From: UBA5158 sp040389045 | GTDB taxonomy: Bacteria; Pseudomonadota; Gammaproteobacteria; DSM-16500 | Direction: 5' to 3' | Length of the DNA stretch: 64,000 bases | NCBI GenBank assembly: GCA_040389045.1 | Contig: JAZKAT010000006.1 | Location: 1 to 64,000 of the forward strand | Shown here: positions 1 through 8,607 of the stretch, piece after piece | How the letters are laid out: every line of letters starts with the position of its first letter | How positions within the stretch are numbered: position 1 is the first letter of the stretch | Position numbers and translations under genes: made by a program | Notes under the pieces: generated by a model | Told to the model about the DNA's origin: nothing | Database searches by the model: none | The model's input: only the letters and a program-made list of their open reading frames with translations

Positions 1-27
1 TCAAGATTAATCAATGGGTTGGGCGAG

Positions 28-60
28 TTTAAGTTTCTCTTAAGCTATGTGTGCAATAAT
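28..60 (+). promoter_or_regulatory. PmrA box plus -10 element
   Basis: TTTAAG at 28-33, five bases, CTTAAG at 39-44, a full match to the PmrA (BasR) box YTTAAK-N5-YTTAAK. Ten bases later is an AATAAT that can serve as -10 (55-60). The start codon of the broken gene follows at 99. The same geometry recurs at three other loci in the window. Confidence 0.72.
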
Positions 61-98
61 ATTCCGCTCTGAATTGGCTTAAGCTTGAGGTGCATTGT

Positions 99-1432
99 AT
101 GTTTCGAGAAAACATCAATAAGATTACATCAATTCCAGCATTAAGCAGCTGGATTATCACGCATAGTATAGACACTACTAATAACATACAAAGAATTTAT
201 CATAATGCTGCTGCTCTAATCAGTCTTTTGGAAAATATTAAAATTGATCCGGCAACTGACGCCAATTTTACGCAAAAATTATTTTTGAAACTTCTGGATA
301 TTGCCGAAAATAAGTCTCCACGGATATCAGATGTACCCCAGGAAGCCACTCCTCAACATCGCCCCCGCGGATTACCGGCCTCATACGCCATACCACTTAA
401 AAAATTAAAGAAATATGTTCCAATTGAAGATATTAGGGAGTACCAGCTATATCTGCTAATATCGATCCAGCACAAATTGCCCATTTGTCTTCGTTAGTTG
501 ACTCCTCTCGCGTAAATAAAATTATATTAAATGAAAATCTATTAGCTTTATTAATTAAGCTGGTATTTTCTCCTATAGTAGAAGTATTTGTTACCCAAGT
601 AGATAAAGTAAAAGTAGTAGATGAATCCAAAGAAGGCGAAGCTACTGAATTTGAGCATGAAGATGGTGATGAAAAAGCGCAAGCAGTAATCAGTTCAAAT
701 ACAAAAGCAAAATACAATAAAGTGCCTGACGAAGTCGTTGAATTGAGTATTAAAATATTTGGCGAGCAAAGAGCGGCAGCTTTAATAAATTTATTTAATC
801 GCTGGAATAAATCACAAATATATAATATCCCCGCTATTACAAATTCAATTTTGGCAATTCCTGTCCAATTCGCAAATATTTTTTCTGCATCTATAACGAA
901 TTTGAGTTGGAGTCATTTTTATAATGATATCTTGGAAAAAGTGTTAAATATCATCTATAAAATGGTTTTAACATCTAATGAAAAAGATTTAAAGAAATTT
1001 ATTTATGCTCTAGATTGGCCTATGAGGCATCGCATTAATTCAGTTTCAAATTCAATGAATATTATTGCTTGCGAAGATTTTATTGAATATTTTCCTGAGC
1101 TGGAAATTAAGGTAAGAGCAGTTTCTGGTAGTACAAGAGTTGTTATTAGAGCCGAAGAAGAGCATCGCAATCAGATAATATTTGATTTGATAATTCATCA
1201 TATGCAAGCCTGTGAAAGGCTTTTTAATATTCAAAATCAAGATATTTTTAAGAGTCTAAATGATCCAAGAGTCTTTCCGACCAACCTTGGACCAGACATT
1301 AACACCCTAATTTGTAAATACAATAGTACATTGGAAACTCAAGGATTATTTGCAAAAAGATTCCTCCGACAAATGCCAGAGGATAAACAATTAGATATTC
1401 AGGATTTCTTGGCTGGACCTAAGCAGCAATAA
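99..1432 (+). pseudogene. PmrA-box hypothetical protein, broken by one frameshift
   Basis: Two reading frames join into one protein of about 445 residues. The first runs from ATG 99 (GAGG 86-89 upstream) to about 435. The second continues from about 437 to the stop at 1432 and has no credible start of its own: it opens in coding-like sequence (GVPAISANIDPAQIAHL) just after an in-frame TAG at 434. Restoring one G in the GGG at 436-438 would fuse them. The product is mostly alpha-helical with no clear signal peptide and no family I recognise. The PmrA box upstream suggests a regulated effector-like gene. The frameshift may be a sequencing error in a G run or true decay; the intact second frame of over 300 codons favours an error or a recent event. 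Confidence 0.7.
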
Positions 1433-1460
1433 GTACCCCTACCCCATCACCAATTCTTCC

Positions 1461-1477
1461 CTTATTGTTAACTTAAT
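1461..1477 (+). promoter_or_regulatory. degenerate PmrA-like box
   Basis: CTTATT, five bases, CTTAAT: one mismatch to the PmrA box. No good -10 lies 10 bp downstream; a TATAGT is at 1519-1524, which is too far. This differs from the four strong boxes, so it may be chance in AT-rich DNA. Confidence 0.25.
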
Positions 1478-1562
1478 TTCAGGACGGAAACTGAAAAAGT
1501 TGTTGCTCTATTTTCCATTATAGTTTATATTATGCACAACTTTAACCTCAAAGGTATCTCCC

Positions 1563-2936
1563 ATGTCTTTCAAAATTAGCGAAAAGTTAAGTATAATCCG
1601 TATCATAGCGGCGATGAAAACTGAGCGTCAAGGTGGGCCCATTACAAATATGGCCGCTGTTGGTTTTAACAGTATCATTGACGACCTTTATCCAAGTGCT
1701 AACAATAGATTAAAAATTATTTCAGCAATACACCAAGCCATGGGAGGCTTGCCTTTTAAAGCTTCAGACATCGAAGATCATGCATATCAATTGGAAAACG
1801 AGCAATACGAAGCAGCTAACTACAAAGATTACATAAATGAAGAAGTTGGTTTCACCTTCACTTTAAAAGATATTAAATCTGCAGCAGCACAAACCAATGA
1901 CGAAAGTTTTGCAGTTTTAGTCAGCGCCTGTTCAACTTTGTATTATCTCCGTTTCAACACCATGGAAACAATATCATTTTTACTAAAAGCCGACGCTAAC
2001 CGTTTAGCAGTGCTTTCACAGCAAGCCAAAGAAATGCATGAGAGTTTCTCAACTGCTATTTTCACTAATATTAATGTAAATAGTCATTACGAGCCTTTAG
2101 AAGAAACCCTTGAATTACTTATGGCTAACAAACCGGTTGATGAAAAATCACCCCTGCAAAAATGGTGGAAGTACGATGATTTGCTTTCAGAAAGCAGCAA
2201 AAATAATTTTCGTGGTCACGCTCGTTTTTCACGTTTAGCTGCAATTCATGGTAACGTTGTTTGGTACCCTGGAGTTGAAACCTATGTGAAATTAAAATAT
2301 GAATTAATGTTAGCTGGAATTGTTGATTCTCAAGATAGCACTCTTAACACCCGATATGAAAACATGGTTCTACATCATTTTGCAACTGATGTTGAATTAT
2401 TTTCTGTTGCTTTCGACCAAATCGCAAACCATAAACCGATCACGGATTTTGTTTTGCCCCAGCCACGTAGAGAACTCATTAAGTTGACGACAGATGTACA
2501 CTCATTAGAGAGAGTCATTGATGCATTCAAACAACGCTTCATTATTGATAACTCTGCTGATGTCGAATTGAAACTAGCTGCTTTTAAAGAAAATTGGCCT
2601 ATGGTAGCAAAGAAACGTGTTTTAAACGACGCATTCGAAGTTGGTGCATATCCAGTGCTTATTAATGCTGCACTACCAGCAAGTTACAGGTTCCAGGCAG
2701 TAATAAATGATAATGCCAACTTATTTGTGGCTGGTGCAGTGACAGGCAGCTTGCTGCTTGCCCTGGTGACCACCTGTTATTTCAAAGACAGGATTGGTGG
2801 TATGTTGATGTGTGGTGCGCGAGGAGTTGGCAAATTGCTTTCAACTGTCGGTTTACTAAAACAGCAAAAAGCTCCTATCCGTCTCGAGAAACATCCTACC
2901 GAAAATGATGAAAGAAGAGTAGTGATACGTCAGTAA
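1563..2936 (+). CDS. hypothetical protein with C-terminal membrane segment
   Basis: A 457-residue protein that I do not recognise. ATG 1563 is preceded by AAAGGT at a usable distance. The first ~380 residues look soluble and helical. Near residue 380 there is one hydrophobic stretch (NLFVAGAVTGSLLLALVTTC) followed by a basic tail ending in IRLEKHPTENDERRVVIRQ, so a C-terminal membrane anchor is likely. It follows the frameshifted PmrA-box gene in the same direction, after 130 bp holding only a degenerate PmrA-like box. Size, lack of family and position among effector-like genes suggest a lineage-specific host-interaction protein, but nothing in the sequence proves this. Confidence 0.7.
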   Translation: MSFKISEKLSIIRIIAAMKTERQGGPITNMAAVGFNSIIDDLYPSANNRLKIISAIHQAMGGLPFKASDIEDHAYQLENEQYEAANYKDYINEEVGFTFTLKDIKSAAAQTNDESFAVLVSACSTLYYLRFNTMETISFLLKADANRLAVLSQQAKEMHESFSTAIFTNINVNSHYEPLEETLELLMANKPVDEKSPLQKWWKYDDLLSESSKNNFRGHARFSRLAAIHGNVVWYPGVETYVKLKYELMLAGIVDSQDSTLNTRYENMVLHHFATDVELFSVAFDQIANHKPITDFVLPQPRRELIKLTTDVHSLERVIDAFKQRFIIDNSADVELKLAAFKENWPMVAKKRVLNDAFEVGAYPVLINAALPASYRFQAVINDNANLFVAGAVTGSLLLALVTTCYFKDRIGGMLMCGARGVGKLLSTVGLLKQQKAPIRLEKHPTENDERRVVIRQ

Positions 2937-3025
2937 TGCTGCCGTTTAGTCGGTGATGTTGCAAAACTGCAACTTCGCCGACAAAACTACTCATTTAAAC
3001 ATTTACTACCCTCTTTAGCTCCCGT

Positions 3026-3538
3026 TTATAGATATTCTTGAGCCTGACTAAAAGTAAGTTTGTTTTCTCGCATGAGCTGATTTAATTTAGTTACTTGTTC
3101 AAGTAATATTTTTGTATCTAGCGTTTCAATTGTTTTCTTCGCTTTATCAGCCAATAAAGTTCGCAGTTCAAAACTATCAATGAAGGAAATAAAACTTAAA
3201 GCATTTTCTTGTGTACTTATATTATGATCCGCATTCCAAGCTCCCCACAAGGCTTGTTTTACATTTGCTCCACGGAGAACCAAATCATTGATAAGGGCTA
3301 CATTCCCACCGCTGGCTGCTCCATTTGCAGCGTGATCTATACTGGCTCCGCGAGCGATCAAATCATTGGTAAGGGCCACATGACCCCCAAATGCTGCACC
3401 CTGAACAGCGTTACTTAAATTTGCTCCGTGACTAATTAGCTCTTGGGTAAGTTCTACGTATCCACCACTTGCTGCACCGTGCACGGCGTTATGTATGCTT
3501 GCGCCATTGCCAATTAATTCATTGGTAAATTCAGTTCT
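3026..3538 (-). pseudogene. 3' fragment of ankyrin-like repeat gene
   Basis: This stretch encodes the last three and a half repeats and the C-terminal tail of the ankyrin-like protein at 8608-9609. It lacks the N-terminal domain and first repeats. Going upstream the frame meets a TAA next to the end of the 295-residue gene (stop at 3539-3541), so the fragment begins directly behind that gene with no start of its own; an internal ATG at 3484 could in principle give 152 residues. Positions 3147-3442 are identical base for base to 8729-9024, while the flanks have diverged, including the last residues of the tail. It is the downstream arm of a duplicated cassette whose interior has been replaced. 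Confidence 0.8.
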
Positions 3539-4426
3539 TTAAAGCCTTTTCCCCGTATTCCGCTGCGCTTCATACGGGCTACTATCTGGCTGCTGTAGGT
3601 CCAATGAGCTAGTTCTACTACTTATCCATTTCTTCACTCTACTAGGCTGGCTGAAAAAACTGTCTGCACTGGTAGTTCTTTTCAAAGTAGGCACTGAGTC
3701 TAAGTCGCTATTTTCTTCAACTATATACTGTATTGTTTTACACAGCTTAGGTTTGGTTTCAGCATAACCAAAAGTCTTCATCATAAATTTCTTTAAAGGT
3801 TTATAGTCAGGAGAATTCGCGGCTTTATACTTTTGTAATAGTTTTAAAGATGTTTCATATGCATCAGTATCGCCAGCATCATACTCATCCATAAATCTAT
3901 AAGGAGCTGCAAAACGATTTACTGCATATTCTTGCGACAAATTCTTTATAAAATATTCTAAACGATTAAAACTACCAGGATAATTTTTTTCAAAAACACT
4001 GCCAATTTCTAATCTCAAAGTGAGAATAAACATGAGAAAATCTACAGATATTACCCGAGGATTCTCCGTGTCTTCTGGAGCACTTGGATCAAGATAATTT
4101 TCATAAGCCAATCTGAATGTATCAAGTAAAATACCAATTATGTTAAATGCCGCAACAACAGATGTTTCATTGGCAGCGATACAATAAAGATAACTTAACA
4201 CTTGCACTGCCAGAGGCTGTGGAATATCCAAAGTACCCTCAACAGACTTCTTCTCAAAATACTTATAAAGCCCAAGAGTCGGCAGATAAGTATGAGGTAA
4301 TCTTGAAGTTGAGAGCGAATAACTAACAAAGCTATCCCTCAGCAATTCTCTATATTTTTTTCTCCACATTTTATCTCGTTTAACTAAAACTATTACCTGA
4401 TTATTTGAATTACGATTACTAAACAT
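3539..4426 (-). CDS. hypothetical protein, second gene of PmrA-box operon
   Basis: A 295-residue protein without a recognised family. It starts 15 bp after the stop of the 558-residue gene, with a purine-rich GAGGGTAGGG before the ATG, so it is the second gene of that operon. The protein looks soluble and helical, with no signal peptide. The C-terminal ~60 residues are Ser/Thr-rich and basic (TLKRTTSADSFFSQPSRVKK), a low-complexity tail of the kind seen in translocated effectors. Its stop codon abuts the ankyrin-like 3' fragment, marking a recombination joint. Function unknown; an effector role is inferred only from promoter and company. Confidence 0.7.
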   Translation of the reverse strand: MFSNRNSNNQVIVLVKRDKMWRKKYRELLRDSFVSYSLSTSRLPHTYLPTLGLYKYFEKKSVEGTLDIPQPLAVQVLSYLYCIAANETSVVAAFNIIGILLDTFRLAYENYLDPSAPEDTENPRVISVDFLMFILTLRLEIGSVFEKNYPGSFNRLEYFIKNLSQEYAVNRFAAPYRFMDEYDAGDTDAYETSLKLLQKYKAANSPDYKPLKKFMMKTFGYAETKPKLCKTIQYIVEENSDLDSVPTLKRTTSADSFFSQPSRVKKWISSRTSSLDLQQPDSSPYEAQRNTGKRL

Positions 4427-4441
4427 TACCCTACCCTCTTC

Positions 4442-6118
4442 TTAAAGACGCGACCTCTTTTTTGATTCAACCTGTTCTTCTTGCGTAATTGCATTTTTCT
4501 GGTTCGTAATTAATTTTTTAAAATTAATTAATAGTTCTTCCGTCATTGGCAGATACGGATGAAAAAAGTTAATACCGAAACTTTCAATTATTATTAAAAA
4601 TTCATCATGCCGTTGGTCCGAAGCAATAATTTGTTCCCATAATTTTTGACTTTTCACGGTTTCTGTATCTGCAGAAACACATTGCTTGTCGATTAAAGTT
4701 AATAAATTTTCCCAAGCAGTCCAATCAATCACACCACGGGGTGCTGGATAGTACTCACGGGTTGCTGTGAGTTGACACAAACAGAAAGTTACATCGAGAC
4801 GTCGCTGTTCTTCACTGTTATATCCATCGATTTGCCTGATCAAAATCTCCCATATGCCCTCTCTTTTTTTTGAAATCTTTTCAGCTTCATACATTTTCTT
4901 CAGTAACATAAAATATATTCTGTCTTGAACACAAGTCCCTACTTTATTGTCTCTCAATGATCCATCCGGCGGATAGAAATATCCCCAGCCTTCTCTAATT
5001 CCTCGCGGCCCTAATATGCCAGAAATATACTTTAAAAATTTATCTCGTTGGCTGGTAAACAAAGTAATACTAGTTAAATCAAATTCATTTGCCTTATTAA
5101 TGAATTTCTGGATTTCGTTTACGGCTTCTTCATCGTTGTAGCCTTGTATTTCTGCTTTTAATTGTTTTAACTGTGGAACATAATCTAGCAGCACTGAATC
5201 TCTTTGTTGTTTGGATAGTAAACTCGCCCAAAACACATGTCCTATATCATGCAACCAAACAATGAAGGGGCCACAACGCCAATTGTCAGCGGCGTATAAA
5301 TTACGCTTCACATCAAAAGCGTAATAACTTACCGGATGTTTGTTTTCCAAATGCATTGCATACGAGCTTTCATCACTGGGAATACCAAAACAACACTGTA
5401 TTTCCATTGGTTGTTTGCAAACCTGCTTCAAGAAAAAATTAATTAAAGAATATGAAGGTATTTTTAAAATGCGGATTTCATTTTCTTCCTCACTCTCAAT
5501 AAAAGGCAAATTGAGTTTCATAGTACAAGCCATGCGATCACAAGGATTTTCATAATGGTCGGGGGGAAATATTTTTACGGGTATCTTGATTAGCCATTGT
5601 TCACTTGGCGCTAACTTTTTTACAAATAACACCAATTCATCGTAGCTAAAATCCCTCCATTGCGACGTTAATTGACTGTGCACGGTTTTTAAATAATTTT
5701 CACCCTCTAGTGTTAACTGCTGGCCATTAAAAATATTGGCAACACCTACCGCAGGCAATTCCGGTCGAAAATATTTTACATCTTGATCTTCTGGTTTTAA
5801 TGGTTGTTTATCGGAAAACTGCATTAAAGCTAATAAATAGTTATATATACCCATGCCTTGATAAAAAGGAATTAATTCATTTTGTATTAAATGCAGTAAA
5901 TATAAATAACACTTTGGATCAGAATAAATTTCATGTTGAGAATTACCCAGATTAATAGCTGCTAATAAGTTTTGTACTTTTGGGTCTTGGGTCTTGATTG
6001 CTGCTAAATGTTTTGGAATGGCTTTATTTTTTTTAATAAACTGAAATAACCCACCAAATAAAGTTTGCTGATTGGTTATTTTAGTTAATGATTTAGTGAT
6101 TATTGACGCAGATAACAT
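4442..6118 (-). CDS. large hypothetical protein behind a PmrA box
   Basis: A 558-residue protein, first gene of a two-gene operon. Its 5' leader up to the ATG is homologous to that of the unrelated 371-residue gene at 9611-10726, including PmrA box and -10. Predicted soluble, no signal peptide, Lys/Arg/Ser tail (ESKKRSRL). Around residues 290-300 it has the motif WLHDIGHVFWASLL; the His-Asp-x-x-His spacing is reminiscent of metal sites of HD-type proteins, but the rest of an HD domain is not evident. I do not recognise a family. The promoter type argues for co-regulation with Dot/Icm-type effectors. Confidence 0.72.
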   Translation of the reverse strand: MLSASIITKSLTKITNQQTLFGGLFQFIKKNKAIPKHLAAIKTQDPKVQNLLAAINLGNSQHEIYSDPKCYLYLLHLIQNELIPFYQGMGIYNYLLALMQFSDKQPLKPEDQDVKYFRPELPAVGVANIFNGQQLTLEGENYLKTVHSQLTSQWRDFSYDELVLFVKKLAPSEQWLIKIPVKIFPPDHYENPCDRMACTMKLNLPFIESEEENEIRILKIPSYSLINFFLKQVCKQPMEIQCCFGIPSDESSYAMHLENKHPVSYYAFDVKRNLYAADNWRCGPFIVWLHDIGHVFWASLLSKQQRDSVLLDYVPQLKQLKAEIQGYNDEEAVNEIQKFINKANEFDLTSITLFTSQRDKFLKYISGILGPRGIREGWGYFYPPDGSLRDNKVGTCVQDRIYFMLLKKMYEAEKISKKREGIWEILIRQIDGYNSEEQRRLDVTFCLCQLTATREYYPAPRGVIDWTAWENLLTLIDKQCVSADTETVKSQKLWEQIIASDQRHDEFLIIIESFGINFFHPYLPMTEELLINFKKLITNQKNAITQEEQVESKKRSRL

Positions 6119-6142
6119 AAGTCATCTCTTGGAAAAAATGAC

Positions 6143-6175
6143 ACTATACTGGGGGTTTATTAAGGGAAGCTTAAG
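6143..6175 (-). promoter_or_regulatory. PmrA box plus -10 for the 558-residue gene
   Basis: Read on the minus strand: CTTAAG (6170-6175), CTTCC, CTTAAT (6159-6164), ten bases, TATAGT (6143-6148). It is a complete YTTAAK-N5-YTTAAK box placed where it would overlap the -35 region. The start codon at 6118 is 25 bp past the -10. The same leader is found at 10727-10790. Confidence 0.8.
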
Positions 6176-6220
6176 TTTGAAAAGAATGATTAAAAAATAC
6201 CCAAGTCAGCATTAAAAACT

Positions 6221-6246
6221 GTTGGGCTTCGCAAGCTCAGCCCAAC
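6221..6246. repeat. inverted repeat (GTTGGGCT/AGCCCAAC)
   Basis: Eight-base arms around a ten-base loop, upstream of the PmrA promoter. A degenerate relative sits at the equivalent place near 10830-10910 (GTTGGGC with GTTGGGCTGA further on). Probably a small dispersed palindromic repeat; it could also end transcripts. Confidence 0.5.
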
Positions 6247-6283
6247 CTACAAAAGCTCCTCCCAAACATGTGGCATCGCCGAT

Positions 6284-6372
6284 TATTTTATTGTAAATTC
6301 TACCTTCAATGATATTGCTTGTAGGAGCTTTAAATAATGGATCAAACTCTCACTCGTGTTAATGTGCAAAAT
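6284..6372 (+). other. displaced copy of the moxR leader and first codons
   Basis: This segment matches 24354-24460, i.e. the upstream region, ribosome binding site (GGAGCTT) and about the first dozen codons of moxR, in the same orientation. An 18-base internal deletion lies between two CTTC repeats and removes the putative moxR -10. Several substitutions and a small indel at the start codon show it is not very recent. At 6373 it joins a piece of ankyrin-like repeat. No gene follows it, so it is a fossil fragment. Confidence 0.78.
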
Positions 6373-6546
6373 GCTGCGCCCCACACGGTATAATCCAATT
6401 TTGCACCGCGCTCGATCAGATTAAATATAATTTGCTGTTTCAATGAGAGTTGATAGTGATTTTACATCTTTGGTTTTCACTAATTGATAAAGTGTCTCAA
6501 GTTGCAGCTTTGTGTACTGATTACTTTTCTCATTGTGTTTTTCCAT
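6373..6546 (-). pseudogene. 5' remnant of the ankyrin-like repeat gene
   Basis: From ATG 6546 this repeats the first ~40 residues of the protein encoded at 8608-9609 (MEKHNEKSNQYTKLQLE...), then hits TAA at about 6420 where the sequence jumps into part of one repeat unit (NLIERGAKLDYTVWGAA), out of frame. It looks like an internal deletion of a second copy, followed by a joint to the moxR fragment. Its 5' context (GGAGATAGT before ATG) is the same as in the intact copy. Confidence 0.75.
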
Positions 6547-6547
6547 A

Positions 6548-6761
6548 CTATCTCCGGATAATAATGCGTTGTGCGGCATTAACCATTTGCAATTCTGGAG
6601 TATGTTGATTTGCGCTGTATTTAGCATATCCCCCAGCAGCTAAGCCGCCCGCGAAAAATCCTAAACCTGAAGTTATAGCTAAACTAATTACCCCGGCCGG
6701 TGCTAACAAACTCGCAACTACACCGATTAACAAACCAGCGACAGCGCCTAGCATTGCCTTA
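6548..6761 (-). pseudogene. 3' remnant of the gene at 9611-10726
   Basis: Encodes the C-terminal ~70 residues of the 371-residue protein at 9611-10726: a hydrophobic Gly/Ala/Leu hairpin ending in NAAQRIIIRR. Homology stops sharply at about 6761. Upstream an unrelated in-frame TTG (6781) could allow translation as a 77-residue membrane peptide, but no ribosome binding site is evident. It sits in the same order relative to the ankyrin-like 5' remnant as in the intact locus. Confidence 0.72.
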
Positions 6762-6801
6762 CGGCTTAAAAATCTAACCAACCTGTCTTCTTATCCTGGA
6801 T

Positions 6802-7806
6802 TTAAATTGTTAACTGACTTTGTTGCGTCCTTTCTACATCCGCCATCGTTTTTTGTAGCCCATCAATCAAGTTCTTACCTGTAGGATTAAACAGATAGCT
6901 GGTAAAGCTAAATCGAATACCACAAATAGTAAACGGACGATGTTTTATAAGTTCTGCGCTAGCAGATTGCCAGTTAGCCTTAAAGCTAGCATAATCCTCT
7001 TGGCGATGTAATTTTTTCACCGCTTCAATTTTATCTGCCACGGGTTCTGCTTCGTAGAACCAACTTAGAGCAGATGCTCTTTGTTTTTTTTCCAAATGTC
7101 TCCAATAAGAATCTAGTTTGTTTTTTGCTTCTAACAAAAATGCTTTCTGTGCATCTGTGTCAGTAGAAATTTTAACTGAAGCAGAACTCATACTTTTCGA
7201 AATAACACCGGTAGAACTAGGGCTAACTGAAGGGCTGCTGCTTGATGGAGTGATCACAGTTGATAATTGACTTCGAATGTTAGAGTAAGGTCTTTTAACT
7301 TGATTATCAATCATAGCTTTTAAAAGATTATCAACTTCTGTTACCACAGGATGCAATTTTGTTGATATACCCATCATGGCTTTGACGACACAACGTTTCT
7401 TGGTAAGGCATTCCCATTGGTTCCAAAAATCTACAAACGGCTTATCCTGATCGATTTTTTTAATCAAATTACCAATATCAACATATAAAACTACTAAATC
7501 GTTTTGCGCTTTAGTGCCTTTTTTGCCAGGCTTGATAGGATTCGTTAATTTCTGTTGTTCTAACTCTTGATAGTAAGCTTGTAGCTTTGCCCTGATTTGC
7601 TGACGTTGCTCAACCAAAAAAACAGTCTTGCTGTGATCAACTTTTATCGTAGCTGGCATACCCATTTCTTTTAATTTTTGGGCAATAGTTTGGTTATATA
7701 TATTTGCATCACTGAGTAATTCACCCGAACGATCAACAGCTGTATTAAGCTCTTTGCCTCTTTTGTTAAGACCCTCTACATTGTCACGAGCAGCAGAACT
7801 AAGCAT
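6802..7806 (-). CDS. hypothetical coiled-coil protein
   Basis: 334 residues from ATG 7806, chosen over an upstream frame extension because GAGG lies eight bases before it. No signal peptide. Helical, charged, with Gln/Lys-rich stretches likely to form coiled coils (residues ~45-90 and 215-290) and a Ser-rich linker near 180-200 (SSSSPSVSPSS). No family recognised. It runs in the same direction as its neighbours, with decayed duplicate genes downstream and the horizontally acquired methyltransferase upstream. The PmrA box geometry is not seen in front of it. A TAATAT at about 7838-7843 is a possible -10. Confidence 0.65.
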   Translation of the reverse strand: MLSSAARDNVEGLNKRGKELNTAVDRSGELLSDANIYNQTIAQKLKEMGMPATIKVDHSKTVFLVEQRQQIRAKLQAYYQELEQQKLTNPIKPGKKGTKAQNDLVVLYVDIGNLIKKIDQDKPFVDFWNQWECLTKKRCVVKAMMGISTKLHPVVTEVDNLLKAMIDNQVKRPYSNIRSQLSTVITPSSSSPSVSPSSTGVISKSMSSASVKISTDTDAQKAFLLEAKNKLDSYWRHLEKKQRASALSWFYEAEPVADKIEAVKKLHRQEDYASFKANWQSASAELIKHRPFTICGIRFSFTSYLFNPTGKNLIDGLQKTMADVERTQQSQLTI

Positions 7807-7943
7807 GTAAATATCCTCAATAAATGAAAATTTGCGCAATATTAGCACATATTTGAATTAATTCAAAGTATTATATATTTGGCTTATTGATCAACAGCTC
7901 ACGGGTATTACATATCCCACGTGTATCCATCGTGAGAAAACTG

Positions 7944-8576
7944 TCAGCGCTTCACGAAACGATAGGCGAAGCGATCGGTCTTGCCCTTGATTGAGGGATC
8001 GAACGCCTTGATCGAGTGCGAATCGTCCTTCTTCGCGAGCATGATGCTTTCCGCGTCCAGTACAAAGCCAGCCGCCTCCACCTCATCGCGAACGGATGCA
8101 GGCTCAATCCGATGCAGCGACTGGGCGTTGCTCGTGCCCGCCCCGACGGGGGCGACGTGGTCTACGATGACGTAGGACCCACCAGGCTTCAGCCGCTCGT
8201 AGACAGCTCGATTGAAGCGGGCCGCCGTCGCGCCCCTGGCTTGGATCAGCGTGGTGTGGAGATCGTGGTAAAACAGATGCAGCCACAGGACATCCGCTGG
8301 TTGCGTGGCCTCCGGCATCGCAACGAGGTCCGCCGAGACGGCTTTGACGTTCTCTCGGCCCGGCTCCTTCGCAAGCGTCCTCATGCGGCCGACCGGATCG
8401 TTCTTGAAGTGGGCCACTTCGGCTGGCACAAAGCTGTAGACACATCCTTCGGGTCCCACGATGTCGGAGAAGAGACGGGTCCAGTCGCCATCGCCTGGGT
8501 AAACGTCGATGACGGTGGAACCCGCATCTACTCGTGCGAACTGGATTAACTCGGATAGCTTCGATTGGTCGTACAT
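7944..8576 (-). CDS. class I SAM-dependent methyltransferase, probably acquired
   Basis: A 210-residue predicted methyltransferase. Motif I is VIDVYPGDGDW (residues ~22-32); later features are PADVLWLHLFYHDLH and LKPGGSYVIVDH (~130-142), the usual order of a Rossmann methyltransferase. It resembles the predicted-methyltransferase group COG4798, common in alphaproteobacteria; the substrate is unknown. AAGGAG six bases before ATG. Base composition is strikingly GC-rich, with GC-ending codons, unlike every neighbour, so all six frames stay open over long stretches. It sits behind the ankyrin-like gene in a region of duplications. Horizontal transfer is the natural reading. No transposase remnant is visible beside it. 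Confidence 0.82.
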   Translation of the reverse strand: MYDQSKLSELIQFARVDAGSTVIDVYPGDGDWTRLFSDIVGPEGCVYSFVPAEVAHFKNDPVGRMRTLAKEPGRENVKAVSADLVAMPEATQPADVLWLHLFYHDLHTTLIQARGATAARFNRAVYERLKPGGSYVIVDHVAPVGAGTSNAQSLHRIEPASVRDEVEAAGFVLDAESIMLAKKDDSHSIKAFDPSIKGKTDRFAYRFVKR

Positions 8577-8607
8577 TAGAATCTCCTTTTAGTTGTCTCT
8601 ATCCACT

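Noticed and set aside
7849..7943. Possible PmrA box before the 334-residue coiled-coil gene (CTTTGAATTAATTCAAA).
   Set aside because: It is a plain AT palindrome that breaks the YTTAAK pattern in both halves.
8016..8549. Long plus-strand and second minus-strand frames across the methyltransferase.
   Set aside because: High GC content opens all frames; only 7944-8576 shows conserved methyltransferase motifs and a ribosome binding site.
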